Shown: piece after piece, positions 7,936 through 17,364 of the stretch
How positions within the stretch are numbered: position 1 is the first letter of the stretch
Layout of the letters: each line of letters begins with the position of its first letter
DNA from: Hyphomicrobium sp.
GTDB lineage: Bacteria > Pseudomonadota > Alphaproteobacteria > Rhizobiales > Hyphomicrobiaceae
Length of the DNA stretch: 64,000 nucleotides
Direction: 5' to 3'
Assembly: GCF_003987855.1 (NCBI RefSeq)
Contig: NZ_RXIZ01000014.1
Span: 1-64,000 of the forward strand
Made by a program: the position numbers and the translations under genes
Notes under the pieces: generated by a model
What the model saw: the letters and a program-made list of their open reading frames with translations, nothing else
Told to the model about the DNA's origin: nothing
Databases searched by the model: none

Positions 7936-9414
7936 CTACTTCTTCGCATACGGGTTTTCGCCCTTTCGCAAACTGAAGCGAATGGGGACGCCTGGGAGGT
8001 CGAACGTTTCTCGCAGAGAGTTCGTGAGATACTTCACGTAGGACTGAGGTAGCGCATCGGCACGCTGCGAAAAAGCGACGAATGTCGGCGGACGCGTTGA
8101 AGGTTGAGTGACGTAGCGGATCTTGATCCGCTTGCCGTGAACCGCTGGGGGCGAGTGGCGGCTCAGCGCTTCTTCGAGCCAGCGGTTGAGCTGCGGTGTC
8201 GATACGCGCCGGTTCCAGATGGCGTGGATCTTGGCGATCGCCGACATCAGTTGGTCGAGGCCACTCTCGGACCGAGCTGAGATGGCCACAAACGGAACGT
8301 TCGGCACTTGGGCCAAGCTCTCCGCGAGGGTCTTCTTCAGTTCACGCAGGGTTTTCTGCTTGTCTTCGACGAGGTCCCATTTGTTGACGGCGACCACGAG
8401 GGCGCGTCCCTCCTCCGCCACGCGGTGGCCGATCGTCAGATCCTGATGTTCGAAGGGGCGTTCAGCATCGATCAGCAGAACAACCACCTCAGCAAAGCGA
8501 ATGGCGCGCACGGCATCGCTCGCGGACAGCTTTTCCGCCGTGTCCGTAATCTTCGCCTTCTTCCGCAATCCCGCGGTATCGAAAAGACGGATATGTTGGC
8601 CCTTCCATTCCAAATCCGTCGAAACGCTATCGCGCGTGAGCCCCGGCTCCGGGCCCGTGATCATGCGCTCCTCACCGAGCAATGCATTCACGAGCGTGGA
8701 TTTGCCGGCGTTAGGACGTCCCACAATCGCGACACGCACAGGCTTCGTCCGAACGGGGACTTTCGGCGTCGGTTCGATCTCTGCGGGCGCGTCATCATCT
8801 CCCCGACGACGCTTTTTCGCAGCGGGTGGCGCTTTCAGGCCCAATGCAGCGCGAATGTCTTCGATCAGATCGCCGATACCTTCGCCGTGCTCGGCTGATA
8901 TCGCAATCGGTGCTCCAAGGCCGAGCGAAAAAGCATCCAGGAGCCCGTCTGTACCCTTGTTGCCCTCGGCTTTATTTGCCACCAGCACGACGGGCTTGCC
9001 GGAGTTGCGGGCAATCCGAGCAAAGCTGCTATCGGCGGCCGTCACGCCCGCGCGCGCATCAATCACGAACAGGACGAGATCGGCGTCAGCGATCGCCTGC
9101 TCGGATTGTTTGCGCATGCGGTCAGCGATCGAGCCCCGCTCTGCTTCTTCCAAACCCGCCGTATCAACGAGGCGGACGTCCGTGCCAAAGAGATCAGCCG
9201 TTCCTTCGCGGCGATCGCGCGTCAAGCCGGGCAGGTCGGAGACGAGCGCGGCGCGCGTTCCGGTCAGACGGTTGAAAAGCGTCGATTTACCGACATTCGG
9301 CCGGCCGACAATTGCAACGACTGGAATTGGGTGAGGGCGTTCGACAGGGGACGTCAAGGAAGGACCGGGACATTGAAAGGGGATTTTGATGCCTCGCGCC
9401 ATGGCGGAAGCCAA
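7936..9414 (-). CDS. der: ribosome assembly GTPase Der (EngA)
   Basis: Der is an essential GTPase for 50S subunit assembly. Two tandem G domains are visible, each with a P-loop (GRPNVGKST near residue 37, GRPNAGKST in the second), DTAG switch II, and NKAE/NKWD. A KH-like C-terminal domain ends the protein. The first start is uncertain: a TTG at 9414 lies close behind AGAGGA, while the ATG at 9402 has no well-placed site. An insertion with KKRRRGDDD separates the G domains. It follows bamB by 19 bases in the conserved yfgM-bamB-der order. Confidence 0.96.
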   Translation of the reverse strand: MASAMARGIKIPFQCPGPSLTSPVERPHPIPVVAIVGRPNVGKSTLFNRLTGTRAALVSDLPGLTRDRREGTADLFGTDVRLVDTAGLEEAERGSIADRMRKQSEQAIADADLVLFVIDARAGVTAADSSFARIARNSGKPVVLVANKAEGNKGTDGLLDAFSLGLGAPIAISAEHGEGIGDLIEDIRAALGLKAPPAAKKRRRGDDDAPAEIEPTPKVPVRTKPVRVAIVGRPNAGKSTLVNALLGEERMITGPEPGLTRDSVSTDLEWKGQHIRLFDTAGLRKKAKITDTAEKLSASDAVRAIRFAEVVVLLIDAERPFEHQDLTIGHRVAEEGRALVVAVNKWDLVEDKQKTLRELKKTLAESLAQVPNVPFVAISARSESGLDQLMSAIAKIHAIWNRRVSTPQLNRWLEEALSRHSPPAVHGKRIKIRYVTQPSTRPPTFVAFSQRADALPQSYVKYLTNSLRETFDLPGVPIRFSLRKGENPYAKK

Positions 9415-9433
9415 TCATCCTCTAGCCCAATTC

Positions 9434-10774
9434 TCAGTTGAGAGCGATGAGTTTTGCTGAATCCGTCAGGACGAACATGCGGCCTTGGGCCACGATTGGC
9501 GGAATGAAGACGGTATCGCCCAGGCTCATCGTACCCGCGACCTTCCCGGTTAACGGATCAACGCTGATCACATTGCCATCGCTGGACACGAGCCAGAGGG
9601 TATTCGCAGCCATGACGGGTCCCGCGTAGTTCTTGGCCGCCGGTAGTTGGGTCAGCCAACGGGTTTTGCCGTCTACGCGCGACAAAGCCATTAGGCGACC
9701 TCCGGTGTCGACGACGAAAACGGAGTCGCCAGCCACGCACGGGGGTTCGGAACCCGGGATGCTCAACGACCAAAGCCGGTCGCCATTCTTTGCCTTCGTG
9801 GCAACCATGCGACCGGCATGGCCAATGGCGAAGACCACGCCATCGTCGATCGCCGGCCGAGCGACATCGCTCATGGAAGCGATCTGCGAAGTCTGCCGCG
9901 TGCGAGACAGGTTCTCTGTCCAAACTGTCGACCCATCCGACAGCTTAAATGCCATGATGTCTCCGGACGGATAGGGCACCACCACAACATCATCGTTTAC
10001 CGCGGGACTCGTCGACGTCATCAGGCTCGCTGTCTGCGGCAAGCCACGCGCCGACCACATCTCGGAGCCATCAATCCCGCTTAAGCAGAAGAAGCGGCCG
10101 TCGATGGTGATCACGTACAGCCTGTCGCCAACGGCTGTCGGAGCGGCGCGCACGGGAATATCGAGGTTCTTCGTCCAGATGGGTTTGCCGGTCTGGGGAT
10201 CCAGCGCCGCCACCACGCCGTACCCGTTTGCGACATACAGACGTCCGTTATCCGCGGCGAGCCCGCCGCCATAACCACCGAGCCCAACAGTCGTCTCGGG
10301 CTTGGTCGAGACTTTGAAGATGCTGCTTCCAGTCGGCGTGAAGGCGGAGACATTGGCCGCAGCGTCGAGGGTATAGATGCTGCCGTTGAAATAGATGGGA
10401 CTGGCGGTGACCCGGCCTGTCTTCGACGTGCCTTCACCGGCACTCGCGCTCCAGAGCTGATGCAACGGGCCATTCAGAGCGAGGTTACCCGGTGCGTTGG
10501 TTGCAACTCCGCCCGGTTGCGACCAAGAATCGTTCGTTCTCGGCGAGGGTATGACGATCGGCGCCTTGGCATCGGCTAGGTTGGAGGACAGGCTTTCCGT
10601 CGTCTCAACGATAGGAATTCTGCGGCCAGGAAGCGGCGTCTGCTTTTCCTTGAACGGGTTCAGATCGCTGATCTTGGGCAGGCTCGGGCCTTCGCTGGCA
10701 CATCCGCCAAGCCAAAAAACCGCGACCGCCAAAAGCGGCGCACCGAACCGGATCTGCCATCCCCCAATACTCAA
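9434..10774 (-). CDS. bamB: outer-membrane assembly lipoprotein BamB
   Basis: BamB is the beta-propeller lipoprotein of the BAM complex that inserts outer-membrane proteins. The 446-residue protein has a lipobox LGGC with Cys25 as the lipidation site, then PQQ-like repeats (GGLAADNGRLYVANGYG, ALDPQTGKPIW, IDGSEMW) over residues 110-446. The start is a TTG at 10774 with GAGGGAGA about 8 bases upstream; no ATG fits the signal peptide. It lies between the YfgM-like gene and der. Confidence 0.93.
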   Translation of the reverse strand: MSIGGWQIRFGAPLLAVAVFWLGGCASEGPSLPKISDLNPFKEKQTPLPGRRIPIVETTESLSSNLADAKAPIVIPSPRTNDSWSQPGGVATNAPGNLALNGPLHQLWSASAGEGTSKTGRVTASPIYFNGSIYTLDAAANVSAFTPTGSSIFKVSTKPETTVGLGGYGGGLAADNGRLYVANGYGVVAALDPQTGKPIWTKNLDIPVRAAPTAVGDRLYVITIDGRFFCLSGIDGSEMWSARGLPQTASLMTSTSPAVNDDVVVVPYPSGDIMAFKLSDGSTVWTENLSRTRQTSQIASMSDVARPAIDDGVVFAIGHAGRMVATKAKNGDRLWSLSIPGSEPPCVAGDSVFVVDTGGRLMALSRVDGKTRWLTQLPAAKNYAGPVMAANTLWLVSSDGNVISVDPLTGKVAGTMSLGDTVFIPPIVAQGRMFVLTDSAKLIALN

Positions 10775-10803
10775 ACCCCGTTCTCCCTCACCGCTTAGCG
10801 GTC

Positions 10804-11649
10804 CTACTTTTTATCGGCGTTCGCGGCCCCACCCGCCTGAGGCTGCGCATCGTTCTTAGTTTGCTCCGGAGCCTTTGCGGGCTCAGGCGCCGGTGAATTC
10901 GGCGCTGGCGCCGTTGTCTCGGCGGCTGCCGGCGTAGTGACAGTCTTGGTGGGCTCCTTGGCTGCAGCCGGTGGCGTGTTTGCCGCCACCTGCGCGGCAG
11001 CCATTTCCCCCATTACGATCTTAACACGCTCCTGCTGGTCCTCGGACGTATTCGGATCGATCAACAGCGGTTCTAGATATTTCCGCGCATCGTCGTATTT
11101 CTTTGCCTTGTAAGCTGCGATGCCCAAGAGTTCCCGCGCACTCTTGGCGAATGGCGCGTCGTCGCCGATCAGCGGCGTCAAGCGATTCTCCATCTCAGCA
11201 TAGTCCGCATCCGACATGCGCAACGAAGCGGCTTGCAGCTGCGCGAAGCTTTTCAACAACGGATCTGCCCCGCCCTGCTTGGCGAGCGAGTCATAAGTTG
11301 CAACCGCATCCGAAGTTTTGCCTGCTTTGGCTTCCGCTCCGGCGAGCCGGAGCTTGGCGAGAGCGGCGAAGCCGGCCTGACCATCGTCAGCGATCGACTT
11401 GAACGCCTTTTCGGCTTCATCCTTCTTCTTGTCGTCCGAGAGCGTTTCCGCAGCCGAAAATTGGGCGCCGCTCGCTTGCGCCGTCGAAAGTCGCCGCGTT
11501 TCGAGGAATTGATATCCGGCCACGCCAAGCACGACGAGCGTCGCAGCCCCCAAAATCAAGCCGTTGTAGCGCTTCCAGATTTTCTGGAGCTGCTCGCGGC
11601 GGAGCTCTTCTTCGACTTCGCGCAACAGGCTGTCGTTATCATCGGCCAT
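10804..11649 (-). CDS. YfgM-like membrane-anchored tetratricopeptide protein
   Basis: A 281-residue protein with a cytoplasmic N-terminus rich in Glu/Arg, one membrane span (about residues 28-47, LILGAATLVVLGVAGYQFLE), and a periplasmic TPR-like region (residues 55-210) typical of the YfgM/TPR_21 family. The last 65 residues are Ala/Pro/Glu/Lys low complexity. YfgM assists envelope-protein folding at the translocon. The location upstream of bamB and der supports the assignment. The ATG at 11649 is chosen because the extra upstream residues are Arg-rich and unlike the family. Confidence 0.85.
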   Translation of the reverse strand: MADDNDSLLREVEEELRREQLQKIWKRYNGLILGAATLVVLGVAGYQFLETRRLSTAQASGAQFSAAETLSDDKKKDEAEKAFKSIADDGQAGFAALAKLRLAGAEAKAGKTSDAVATYDSLAKQGGADPLLKSFAQLQAASLRMSDADYAEMENRLTPLIGDDAPFAKSARELLGIAAYKAKKYDDARKYLEPLLIDPNTSEDQQERVKIVMGEMAAAQVAANTPPAAAKEPTKTVTTPAAAETTAPAPNSPAPEPAKAPEQTKNDAQPQAGGAANADKK

Positions 11650-11804
11650 TGACGTCTTAACCTCATTCAGTCGCCGGAATTCGGAACGAGGGATCTCCCA
11701 CCGCCAACCCGGACGCCGGGCATAGATAACCGAGCGGGCGCTCCGGGCAAGCCCCGGCGGCAAGTTTCCCGCTCCAGATCGCGCCTAATCCTGACCCGGA
11801 CGAG

Positions 11805-12686
11805 CTAAGTGCTCGGAGTCTTCGGCTTTTTCGTGGCCCGCACCGGTGTGATCGAGGCACGCTGCTCGGAGCTTTGCAATGCATAGGTATGCTCTGGAGC
11901 CGGGAAACGTCGGGCGCGTACCTCGTCAGCATAAGACGCGATCGCCCGGTCGATAGCCGCGCCGATCGCTCCGAATTTCTTCACGAATTTCGGAACATCG
12001 GGCGAAAGGCCGAGCATGTCTTCCATAACCAGGATTTGTCCGTCGCAACCGGCCGAGGCCCCGATGCCGATCGTGGGGATCGGGATCGCCTGCGTAATGC
12101 GCTCGGCGAGGGGCGCAGTGAGTGCTTCCAGGACGACCGCAAAGGCGCCAGCCTCGGCGACCACGCGGGCGTCCTCTTCGATGGCCGCCCATTGATCGAC
12201 CGTGCGGCCTTGCGTTTTGAAGCCGCCAAGAACGTTCACGGACTGGGGCGTTAGGCCGATGTGCGCCATGACGGGAATGCCGCGATCGACAAGATAGCGG
12301 ATCGTCTCCGCCATGCGTCGACCGCCCTCAAGCTTCACCGCACCGCAGTCGGTTTCCTTCATCACGCGCGCGGCGTTTCGGAATGCAACTGACGGGCTTT
12401 CTTCGTAAGTCGCGAAAGGCATGTCCACCACAACGAGCGCCTTTTTCGATCCGCGAACCACGGCCTGACCGTGCATGATCATTAGCTCGAGCGGGACGGG
12501 CACCGTCGTCTCGTAGCCGTGCATCACCATGCCCAGGCTGTCGCCGACGAGAAGAAAATCACAATGGTTGTCGGCGATCGCTGCCGTGTGGGCGTGGTAC
12601 GACGTCAGCGCTACGATCGGCTCGCCGCCTTTGCGCATCGTGATATCGGGCGCCATCAGCCGGCGCTTCTTAACGTGAATGGACAT
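11805..12686 (-). CDS. panB: 3-methyl-2-oxobutanoate hydroxymethyltransferase
   Basis: PanB makes ketopantoate from 2-oxoisovalerate and methylene-tetrahydrofolate, the first committed step of pantothenate and CoA synthesis. The 293-residue TIM barrel shows [23 protein letters not shown] with the metal-binding Asp, [28 protein letters not shown] and [20 protein letters not shown]. The length is a little over the family norm because of a basic C-terminal tail. panC is not adjacent. A 16-base palindrome lies in the leader. Confidence 0.96.
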   Translation of the reverse strand: MSIHVKKRRLMAPDITMRKGGEPIVALTSYHAHTAAIADNHCDFLLVGDSLGMVMHGYETTVPVPLELMIMHGQAVVRGSKKALVVVDMPFATYEESPSVAFRNAARVMKETDCGAVKLEGGRRMAETIRYLVDRGIPVMAHIGLTPQSVNVLGGFKTQGRTVDQWAAIEEDARVVAEAGAFAVVLEALTAPLAERITQAIPIPTIGIGASAGCDGQILVMEDMLGLSPDVPKFVKKFGAIGAAIDRAIASYADEVRARRFPAPEHTYALQSSEQRASITPVRATKKPKTPST

Positions 12687-13029
12687 TCTGCTCCGATCTG
12701 CACTTACCGGCAGAGGACATCCGGCCGAGCAACTTGTTGCTCAGACATGTGGGGCGAAAACGTTCACTCGTCACCCCACTGTGACTAAACAGAGTTTACG
12801 AAACAAACGGGATTTGCGCTACCGAAGTGGCGAGACAAACGCCGACTTCTTGGTAAATTTCTCCACTGGACGTCCACAGATATTTCTGTCCGAACGGCAG
12901 AAGCGTTGAAATGGCGCAACATGGCGGAGGTCGAATGCTAGGCATGAGGGGTACTTCATTGCGTGGCCGGAGGCGCCTCTGTTAGCCAATTTGTAGCTGA
13001 TATTTTCTTGGGCCAACTTCGGCCCGAAC
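12687..13029. promoter_or_regulatory. divergent control region panB / L,D-transpeptidase
   Basis: This 343-base gap separates panB (left) from the L,D-transpeptidase gene (right) and must hold both promoters. It is AT-richer than the flanks around 12780-12890. It contains the palindrome listed separately; no convincing ORF or RNA gene was seen. Confidence 0.5.
12727..12742. repeat. perfect palindrome in panB leader
   Basis: GAGCAAC TT GTTGCTC: 7-base arms with a 2-base centre, ending 41 bases before the panB start. It could be a dimeric repressor site or, in RNA, a small hairpin. No regulator is implied by the sequence. Confidence 0.5.
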
Positions 13030-14769
13030 ATGTTGCTGCGACGAGTATCGCTGGTTTACGTCGGGGTGGGTTGCGTGCGTCGTTCAGAGAAAGCCAACGG
13101 CAGAGTTTCTCCGGCGTTTCGTTCAATCGCGGCAGTTGCCGCGCTGTTGACGGCCCTAACGCCACTCACCGCCCACGCAAAGCCCAGAAGCGGCATCCTA
13201 AAGCTCAAATCGCAGACACAGGCGGCGAGCGTCTCGCAGGCGAACGGACCGTTGCTCCTTGTCGTCTCAATCAAAAAGCAGCGAGTGCGCGTCTTTGACG
13301 TGAACGGCGAAATCGCCTCCTCGCGCATCTCATCGGGCAAGCCCGGACACGACACGCCTCAGGGCGTCTTCGCGATCCTGGAAAAGAACGTATACCATAC
13401 GAGTAACATCTATTCCGGCGCGTCGATGCCCTATCAGGAGCGTATTACCTGGTCGGGGATCGCCTTCCATGCCGGCGACGTGCCTGGCTACCGGGCGTCA
13501 CACGGGTGCATCCGGCTGCCCTATAGTTTCGCTCGAAAACTCTACGGCCTGACGAAGGTCGGGAACCGGGTGGTCGTGTCCTACGACGATCCCGACCCGA
13601 TTGCCTTTGAGAGTCCAAAGCTTTTCAAGCCGCTGCCGCTCGAGGATGCGACGGCAATGGGCTCTGATCCGTCGCGCCCGCAGCTTATTGCGGTCAACGA
13701 TCGGACGGACGACAACTCGACATCGGATGCGTCTCAAGGCTTACCCCGACTGATCGGGGTCTCCCCTGCCCTTTTGCGAGCCGTCGCCGACATGCCGAAA
13801 GATCCACGACGGCGACCGACGACGCGGACCGAAGCCGATCAGATGATCCAGGAGAAGCTCGATCGCTCTCGAGCTGCCGTCAAAACGGCGGAAGCGGCGC
13901 TCGCGGCTGCCGATGAAAAGACCAAGACGACGGCAAAAGACTTCACCGATGCAAGCCAGAAGTTCGAAGCGGCACGCCGCACGATCGAACCCCTTCGCGC
14001 TGCCTTGAGCGCTGCTGAAGCAAAACAGCAGAATGCGATGAAGGCCTTCGAGGGTTATATGTCGGGCGCTGATGAGGGCAAGCCCGGTGCGGCGGCCGAC
14101 ACCGTTGGCGACCGGGAAAGCGAACTCGAAGATGCGCTTCTCGATCTTACGATCGAAGCGGATAGAGCACGGGCAGATGCCGCGGCGCAGGAGATGAGTT
14201 TTGCGGAAGTCCAGGCCGCGTATTCCGCCGCTCAGAACGCGCGAGATTCGGCCATGGACGTCTTCAAGGACGCCCAGACGGATCTCGCCTCGGCGCAAGC
14301 GACTTTGACCGACGCCAACAAGGAAATGCGCTTGCGAGGCAAGCCGATTGCTGTTCTCGTTAGCCTTCGCACGCAGAGAATTTATATTCGACAGGGTTTT
14401 GAGCCGCTATTGGAAGCCCCGATCAACGTTGCGCCCCTCAAGCACAAAGTCGGAACTCATGTGTTCACGGCCATGCGCTACGGTTCGGATCCTAATTCGT
14501 TCGATTGGCGTCTCGTGAGCGCCCAGACGCCGATTGCCGGTCAGCCGTTGGACCAAGGCAAGAAGATGCGCAGGACGGCATCATCCCAGGGCCAATCACT
14601 GGACGTGCAGATGGCCACCGAGGCGCTCGACGCTTTCACGATACCTGACGACATCCTGCAGACGATTAGCGAGCTTGCGCGACCCGGCTCGTCGATGATC
14701 GTGTCAGACCGGGAGTTGCCTGCTCACGAGAATGGTAGCGGGACCGAGTTCGTGGTGCTGACGAGATAG
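13030..14769 (+). CDS. L,D-transpeptidase (YkuD) with coiled coil and degenerate second domain
   Basis: A periplasmic peptidoglycan L,D-transpeptidase of 579 residues. An N-terminal signal sequence (about residues 30-50) precedes a YkuD domain (about 70-185) with the catalytic SHGCIRLP, Cys160. Residues 255-430 are Ala/Glu/Lys-rich and strongly predict a coiled coil. Residues 435-579 repeat the start of a YkuD fold (AVLVSLRTQRIYIRQGFEP, VGTHVFTAM) but lack the His-Gly-Cys site, so that half should be non-catalytic, perhaps substrate or partner binding. Such enzymes make 3-3 crosslinks or attach outer-membrane proteins. Confidence 0.9.
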   Translation: MLLRRVSLVYVGVGCVRRSEKANGRVSPAFRSIAAVAALLTALTPLTAHAKPRSGILKLKSQTQAASVSQANGPLLLVVSIKKQRVRVFDVNGEIASSRISSGKPGHDTPQGVFAILEKNVYHTSNIYSGASMPYQERITWSGIAFHAGDVPGYRASHGCIRLPYSFARKLYGLTKVGNRVVVSYDDPDPIAFESPKLFKPLPLEDATAMGSDPSRPQLIAVNDRTDDNSTSDASQGLPRLIGVSPALLRAVADMPKDPRRRPTTRTEADQMIQEKLDRSRAAVKTAEAALAAADEKTKTTAKDFTDASQKFEAARRTIEPLRAALSAAEAKQQNAMKAFEGYMSGADEGKPGAAADTVGDRESELEDALLDLTIEADRARADAAAQEMSFAEVQAAYSAAQNARDSAMDVFKDAQTDLASAQATLTDANKEMRLRGKPIAVLVSLRTQRIYIRQGFEPLLEAPINVAPLKHKVGTHVFTAMRYGSDPNSFDWRLVSAQTPIAGQPLDQGKKMRRTASSQGQSLDVQMATEALDAFTIPDDILQTISELARPGSSMIVSDRELPAHENGSGTEFVVLTR

Positions 14770-14779
14770 ACACAGAACA

Positions 14780-14809
14780 CCGCTCGATTGACGTGATTGC
14801 ACCGAGCGG
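14780..14809 (+). terminator. possible hairpin after the L,D-transpeptidase gene
   Basis: CCGCTCG and CGAGCGG form a 7-base stem around a 16-base loop, 11 bases after the stop codon. There is no T-run, so intrinsic termination is doubtful. Confidence 0.3.
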
Positions 14810-14891
14810 ACGATTGCCGGGTTCCGCATGAGTTGACTCAAGGCCGGATTCCTCTCATTCCCGGAACAACGGCAGCAGCGGGTACACCCAC

Positions 14892-16076
14892 TTGCAAAAA
14901 TACCAAAGCTTCAGGTTAGCGGCCGTTTGGGCACTTGCGCTCAGCTCATTCGCTCTGATTGGTTTTCTGCTACACAGAATGACGCCCCGCACTGAGCCGT
15001 GGACGTTCGCGATCTCCGTGCCCGAGGCGCCTGTGCGCGGCACGCTCGACCTGACGAAGGAGGTCATCACGCCCGCCGGGGAAACGTCTTTCGTTCACGG
15101 CGCGTCGAGCGTCGCGATGCAGGACGGAGGGCTGCTTACATTCTGGTACCGGGCGAAATATGAAGGCGCCAACGGGGCCGAACTCATATCGTCTCGCTTT
15201 GATGGCCAGCATTGGTCGCCGACGCAGGTCGTCACGAACAGCGCGCGCGTGAGCGGCGACATCGGCATTACGATCAAATCACTTGCCAACCCCGTCCCAT
15301 TCCGCCGCTCCGACAGGGAGATCTGGCTGTTCTTTGCAGCATCGCGCCTCAGCGGGTGGGCGACCTGCGAGATTGGACTCATCCGCAGTCTCGATAATGG
15401 CGCTACCTGGGGACATGCTGAACGTGTCTATGCGTCTCCCTTCTTCAACATCTCGCATTTGACGAAGTCGACTCCCTTCCTCTTTTCCGACGGCCGCATC
15501 GGACTTCCAGTCTATGAAGAGATGAATCGGAAGTTCCCGGTATTGCTCGTGCTCGACGCGGACGGACGGGTCATAGACCGGCGGAGAATGGGTAACGGGG
15601 GCAAGGTTGGCTATCAGCCAATGATTGTCCCGACAGGACCGTCCACCGCGATCGCGTTCGTTCGGCGCCTCAAAAGTCGCAAGCCGAAGAGCATCCTCAT
15701 TTCGCGCACCTCCGACGGCGGTCAGACATGGACGGTGCCCACCCCAATCGAGTTGCCGAACCCCGGCGGCCCAATATCCGCAATCCGTTACGATAGTTCG
15801 CGCATCTTGCTTGCATTCAATGATGACGCGCAAATCGAGCGCAACATCACGCTCGCGCTGACGGACCTTGAAGGAAAGACATACCGCCGGGTCGGTGTCG
15901 TCGCGTTGATGGATAGCGAGGACAGGAAACATACTGTCGCCTATCCCTTTCTCATCTCGTCGGCGCCGGGACAATTCGATGTCGTTTATTCGCGACCGAT
16001 GAAAACGATCAATCACGTCAGGTTCTCGAGCGCGTGGGTCCAGGCCGGGGCGCAACCGCAAACGGCGACGCAATGA
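14892..16076 (+). CDS. exported sialidase-fold (BNR repeat) protein
   Basis: A 394-residue protein with an N-terminal hydrophobic segment (about residues 9-28) and a six-bladed propeller of the sialidase superfamily. Asp-box motifs are seen as SLDNGATWG and SDGGQTW. The glycan substrate cannot be read; true sialidases need an Arg triad that I cannot place with confidence, so neuraminidase activity is not claimed. The start is a TTG at 14892 with a weak ribosome site. Its stop overlaps the ATG of the next membrane gene by ATGA, implying a functional pair. Confidence 0.8.
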   Translation: MQKYQSFRLAAVWALALSSFALIGFLLHRMTPRTEPWTFAISVPEAPVRGTLDLTKEVITPAGETSFVHGASSVAMQDGGLLTFWYRAKYEGANGAELISSRFDGQHWSPTQVVTNSARVSGDIGITIKSLANPVPFRRSDREIWLFFAASRLSGWATCEIGLIRSLDNGATWGHAERVYASPFFNISHLTKSTPFLFSDGRIGLPVYEEMNRKFPVLLVLDADGRVIDRRRMGNGGKVGYQPMIVPTGPSTAIAFVRRLKSRKPKSILISRTSDGGQTWTVPTPIELPNPGGPISAIRYDSSRILLAFNDDAQIERNITLALTDLEGKTYRRVGVVALMDSEDRKHTVAYPFLISSAPGQFDVVYSRPMKTINHVRFSSAWVQAGAQPQTATQ

Positions 16077-16741
16077 GCAACATGCTGGACGCCGTTTTGA
16101 ACAGCACCAATGCGATACTTATCATCTTTGCAACATTCGCCGGGATTGCGAGCTTCTTCACGCGGGCTCCCATCGTGCGTCTCGCAGCGGGAATGATCGC
16201 GGTGCTCGCGGCACTCGTCCTTGGGATTTCCAGTCGCTCGATATTCGCATGGACCGTCTCTGCAGTTGAGCGACCCTCGTTTCCGGGCTTCATATTGCTC
16301 AGCGTGCTGGCTGTCTCAGCAGTCACCGGATTGCGCGTTACGAAAATCCCCGAGTTCCGCTTCGCAACGGCGGTTCTGGCATTTTCCGGCTTAGTGCTCT
16401 ATCCGGCCGCTACCGGCTTTTTGAACAAAGACGCATATATCATCGGCTACAGCGGATATATTCTTCCGACGTGCACCGCTGTCGTCATAGGCATCGCCCT
16501 GTACCGCGGATACCTTGTATCCGCATTGGCCTTGAACGTCGGGATCGCATCGTTCCTGCTCGGGCTTGGCGTTAGCCGAAATCTTTGGGACTACCTGATG
16601 GATCCTGTGGCATGGATTATCGGATGCGGCACCTGGATAGCAATCGGCGGCGGCCTGCTGATGGCACGAACGAAGGCCGAGAAGACTTTGACGGCCGATC
16701 AGCCGAGTGCCGGTATCGGTGAAACCCCGATAAGCCACTGA
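16073..16741 (+). CDS. polytopic membrane protein coupled to the sialidase-fold gene
   Basis: A 222-residue hydrophobic protein with about seven membrane spans and a short polar C-terminus. The ATG at 16073 overlaps the upstream stop (ATGA), which points to translational coupling. No family motif is recognised. Its 3' end overlaps the convergent NnrU gene by 43 bases. Confidence 0.7.
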   Translation: MSNMLDAVLNSTNAILIIFATFAGIASFFTRAPIVRLAAGMIAVLAALVLGISSRSIFAWTVSAVERPSFPGFILLSVLAVSAVTGLRVTKIPEFRFATAVLAFSGLVLYPAATGFLNKDAYIIGYSGYILPTCTAVVIGIALYRGYLVSALALNVGIASFLLGLGVSRNLWDYLMDPVAWIIGCGTWIAIGGGLLMARTKAEKTLTADQPSAGIGETPISH

Positions 16742-17292
16742 TGCCCGCCGAAGAGCAACGCAGCGTAAAGTCCGACGCCGATCACCACGACGAGCACATC
16801 ATTCAGCGCGCCTGTCGGTTTGGCATCTCCTAGAGGCCCGGTTGTTCCGCGCTTCTTTACCGAAATCCGATCGTAGACGGCGAATGCAAGGAATGACCCG
16901 AAAAGAAGAAGCGCGGCGAGGTCGCCATTGGCTAGAAGATGCGCCAGCGCCCAAGTTTTGATCGCGATCAACATCGGATGACGGGTCGCAGTGCGGATTC
17001 GCGAGGGAATTACGGACGCCACGAACAGGATCATCGCGGGCAGCATCAAAGCGACGGCGATGTGGCGCGTCCAAACCGGGGGGTCCCAAAGGATGGGGTT
17101 CTTACCAGGGTGAAGCTGCAGCTTATGGAAGCCGAGGACAATAACGACGATGCCGGCCAACGAGAGCAATGAAAACAGGATTCGGTAAGGTGTGTCGCCG
17201 ATGCGCTCTTTGAGCCCATCACGCAGTTCCGGCGCCGTCGGCAGCAGATGGATGCCGAGAAACAGTATCAAACCAACGATCAGCACCATCAT
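16699..17292 (-). CDS. NnrU family membrane protein
   Basis: A 197-residue inner-membrane protein of the NnrU family, originally tied to nitrite/nitric-oxide metabolism and related to the methyltransferase-like NnrU/isoprenylcysteine type of fold. Family features are the N-terminal GLILFLGIHLLP, the WDPPVWTRHIAVALMLPA segment, and TRHPMLIAIKTWALAHLLANGD. No denitrification genes are nearby, so the physiological role is open. Confidence 0.88.
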   Translation of the reverse strand: MMVLIVGLILFLGIHLLPTAPELRDGLKERIGDTPYRILFSLLSLAGIVVIVLGFHKLQLHPGKNPILWDPPVWTRHIAVALMLPAMILFVASVIPSRIRTATRHPMLIAIKTWALAHLLANGDLAALLLFGSFLAFAVYDRISVKKRGTTGPLGDAKPTGALNDVLVVVIGVGLYAALLFGGHQWLIGVSPIPALG

Positions 17293-17364
17293 GGAATGGA
17301 TCTCCCCCTCTGATTGCTCGCTCGAATAGCATCATAGATGGGTCTTGAACAATCGCGCTCAAGC

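Noticed and set aside
8501-9334. A 277-codon plus-strand frame opposite der
   Set aside because: Fully antisense to the essential GTPase gene; Ser/Arg/Pro-rich, typical of a high-GC shadow frame.
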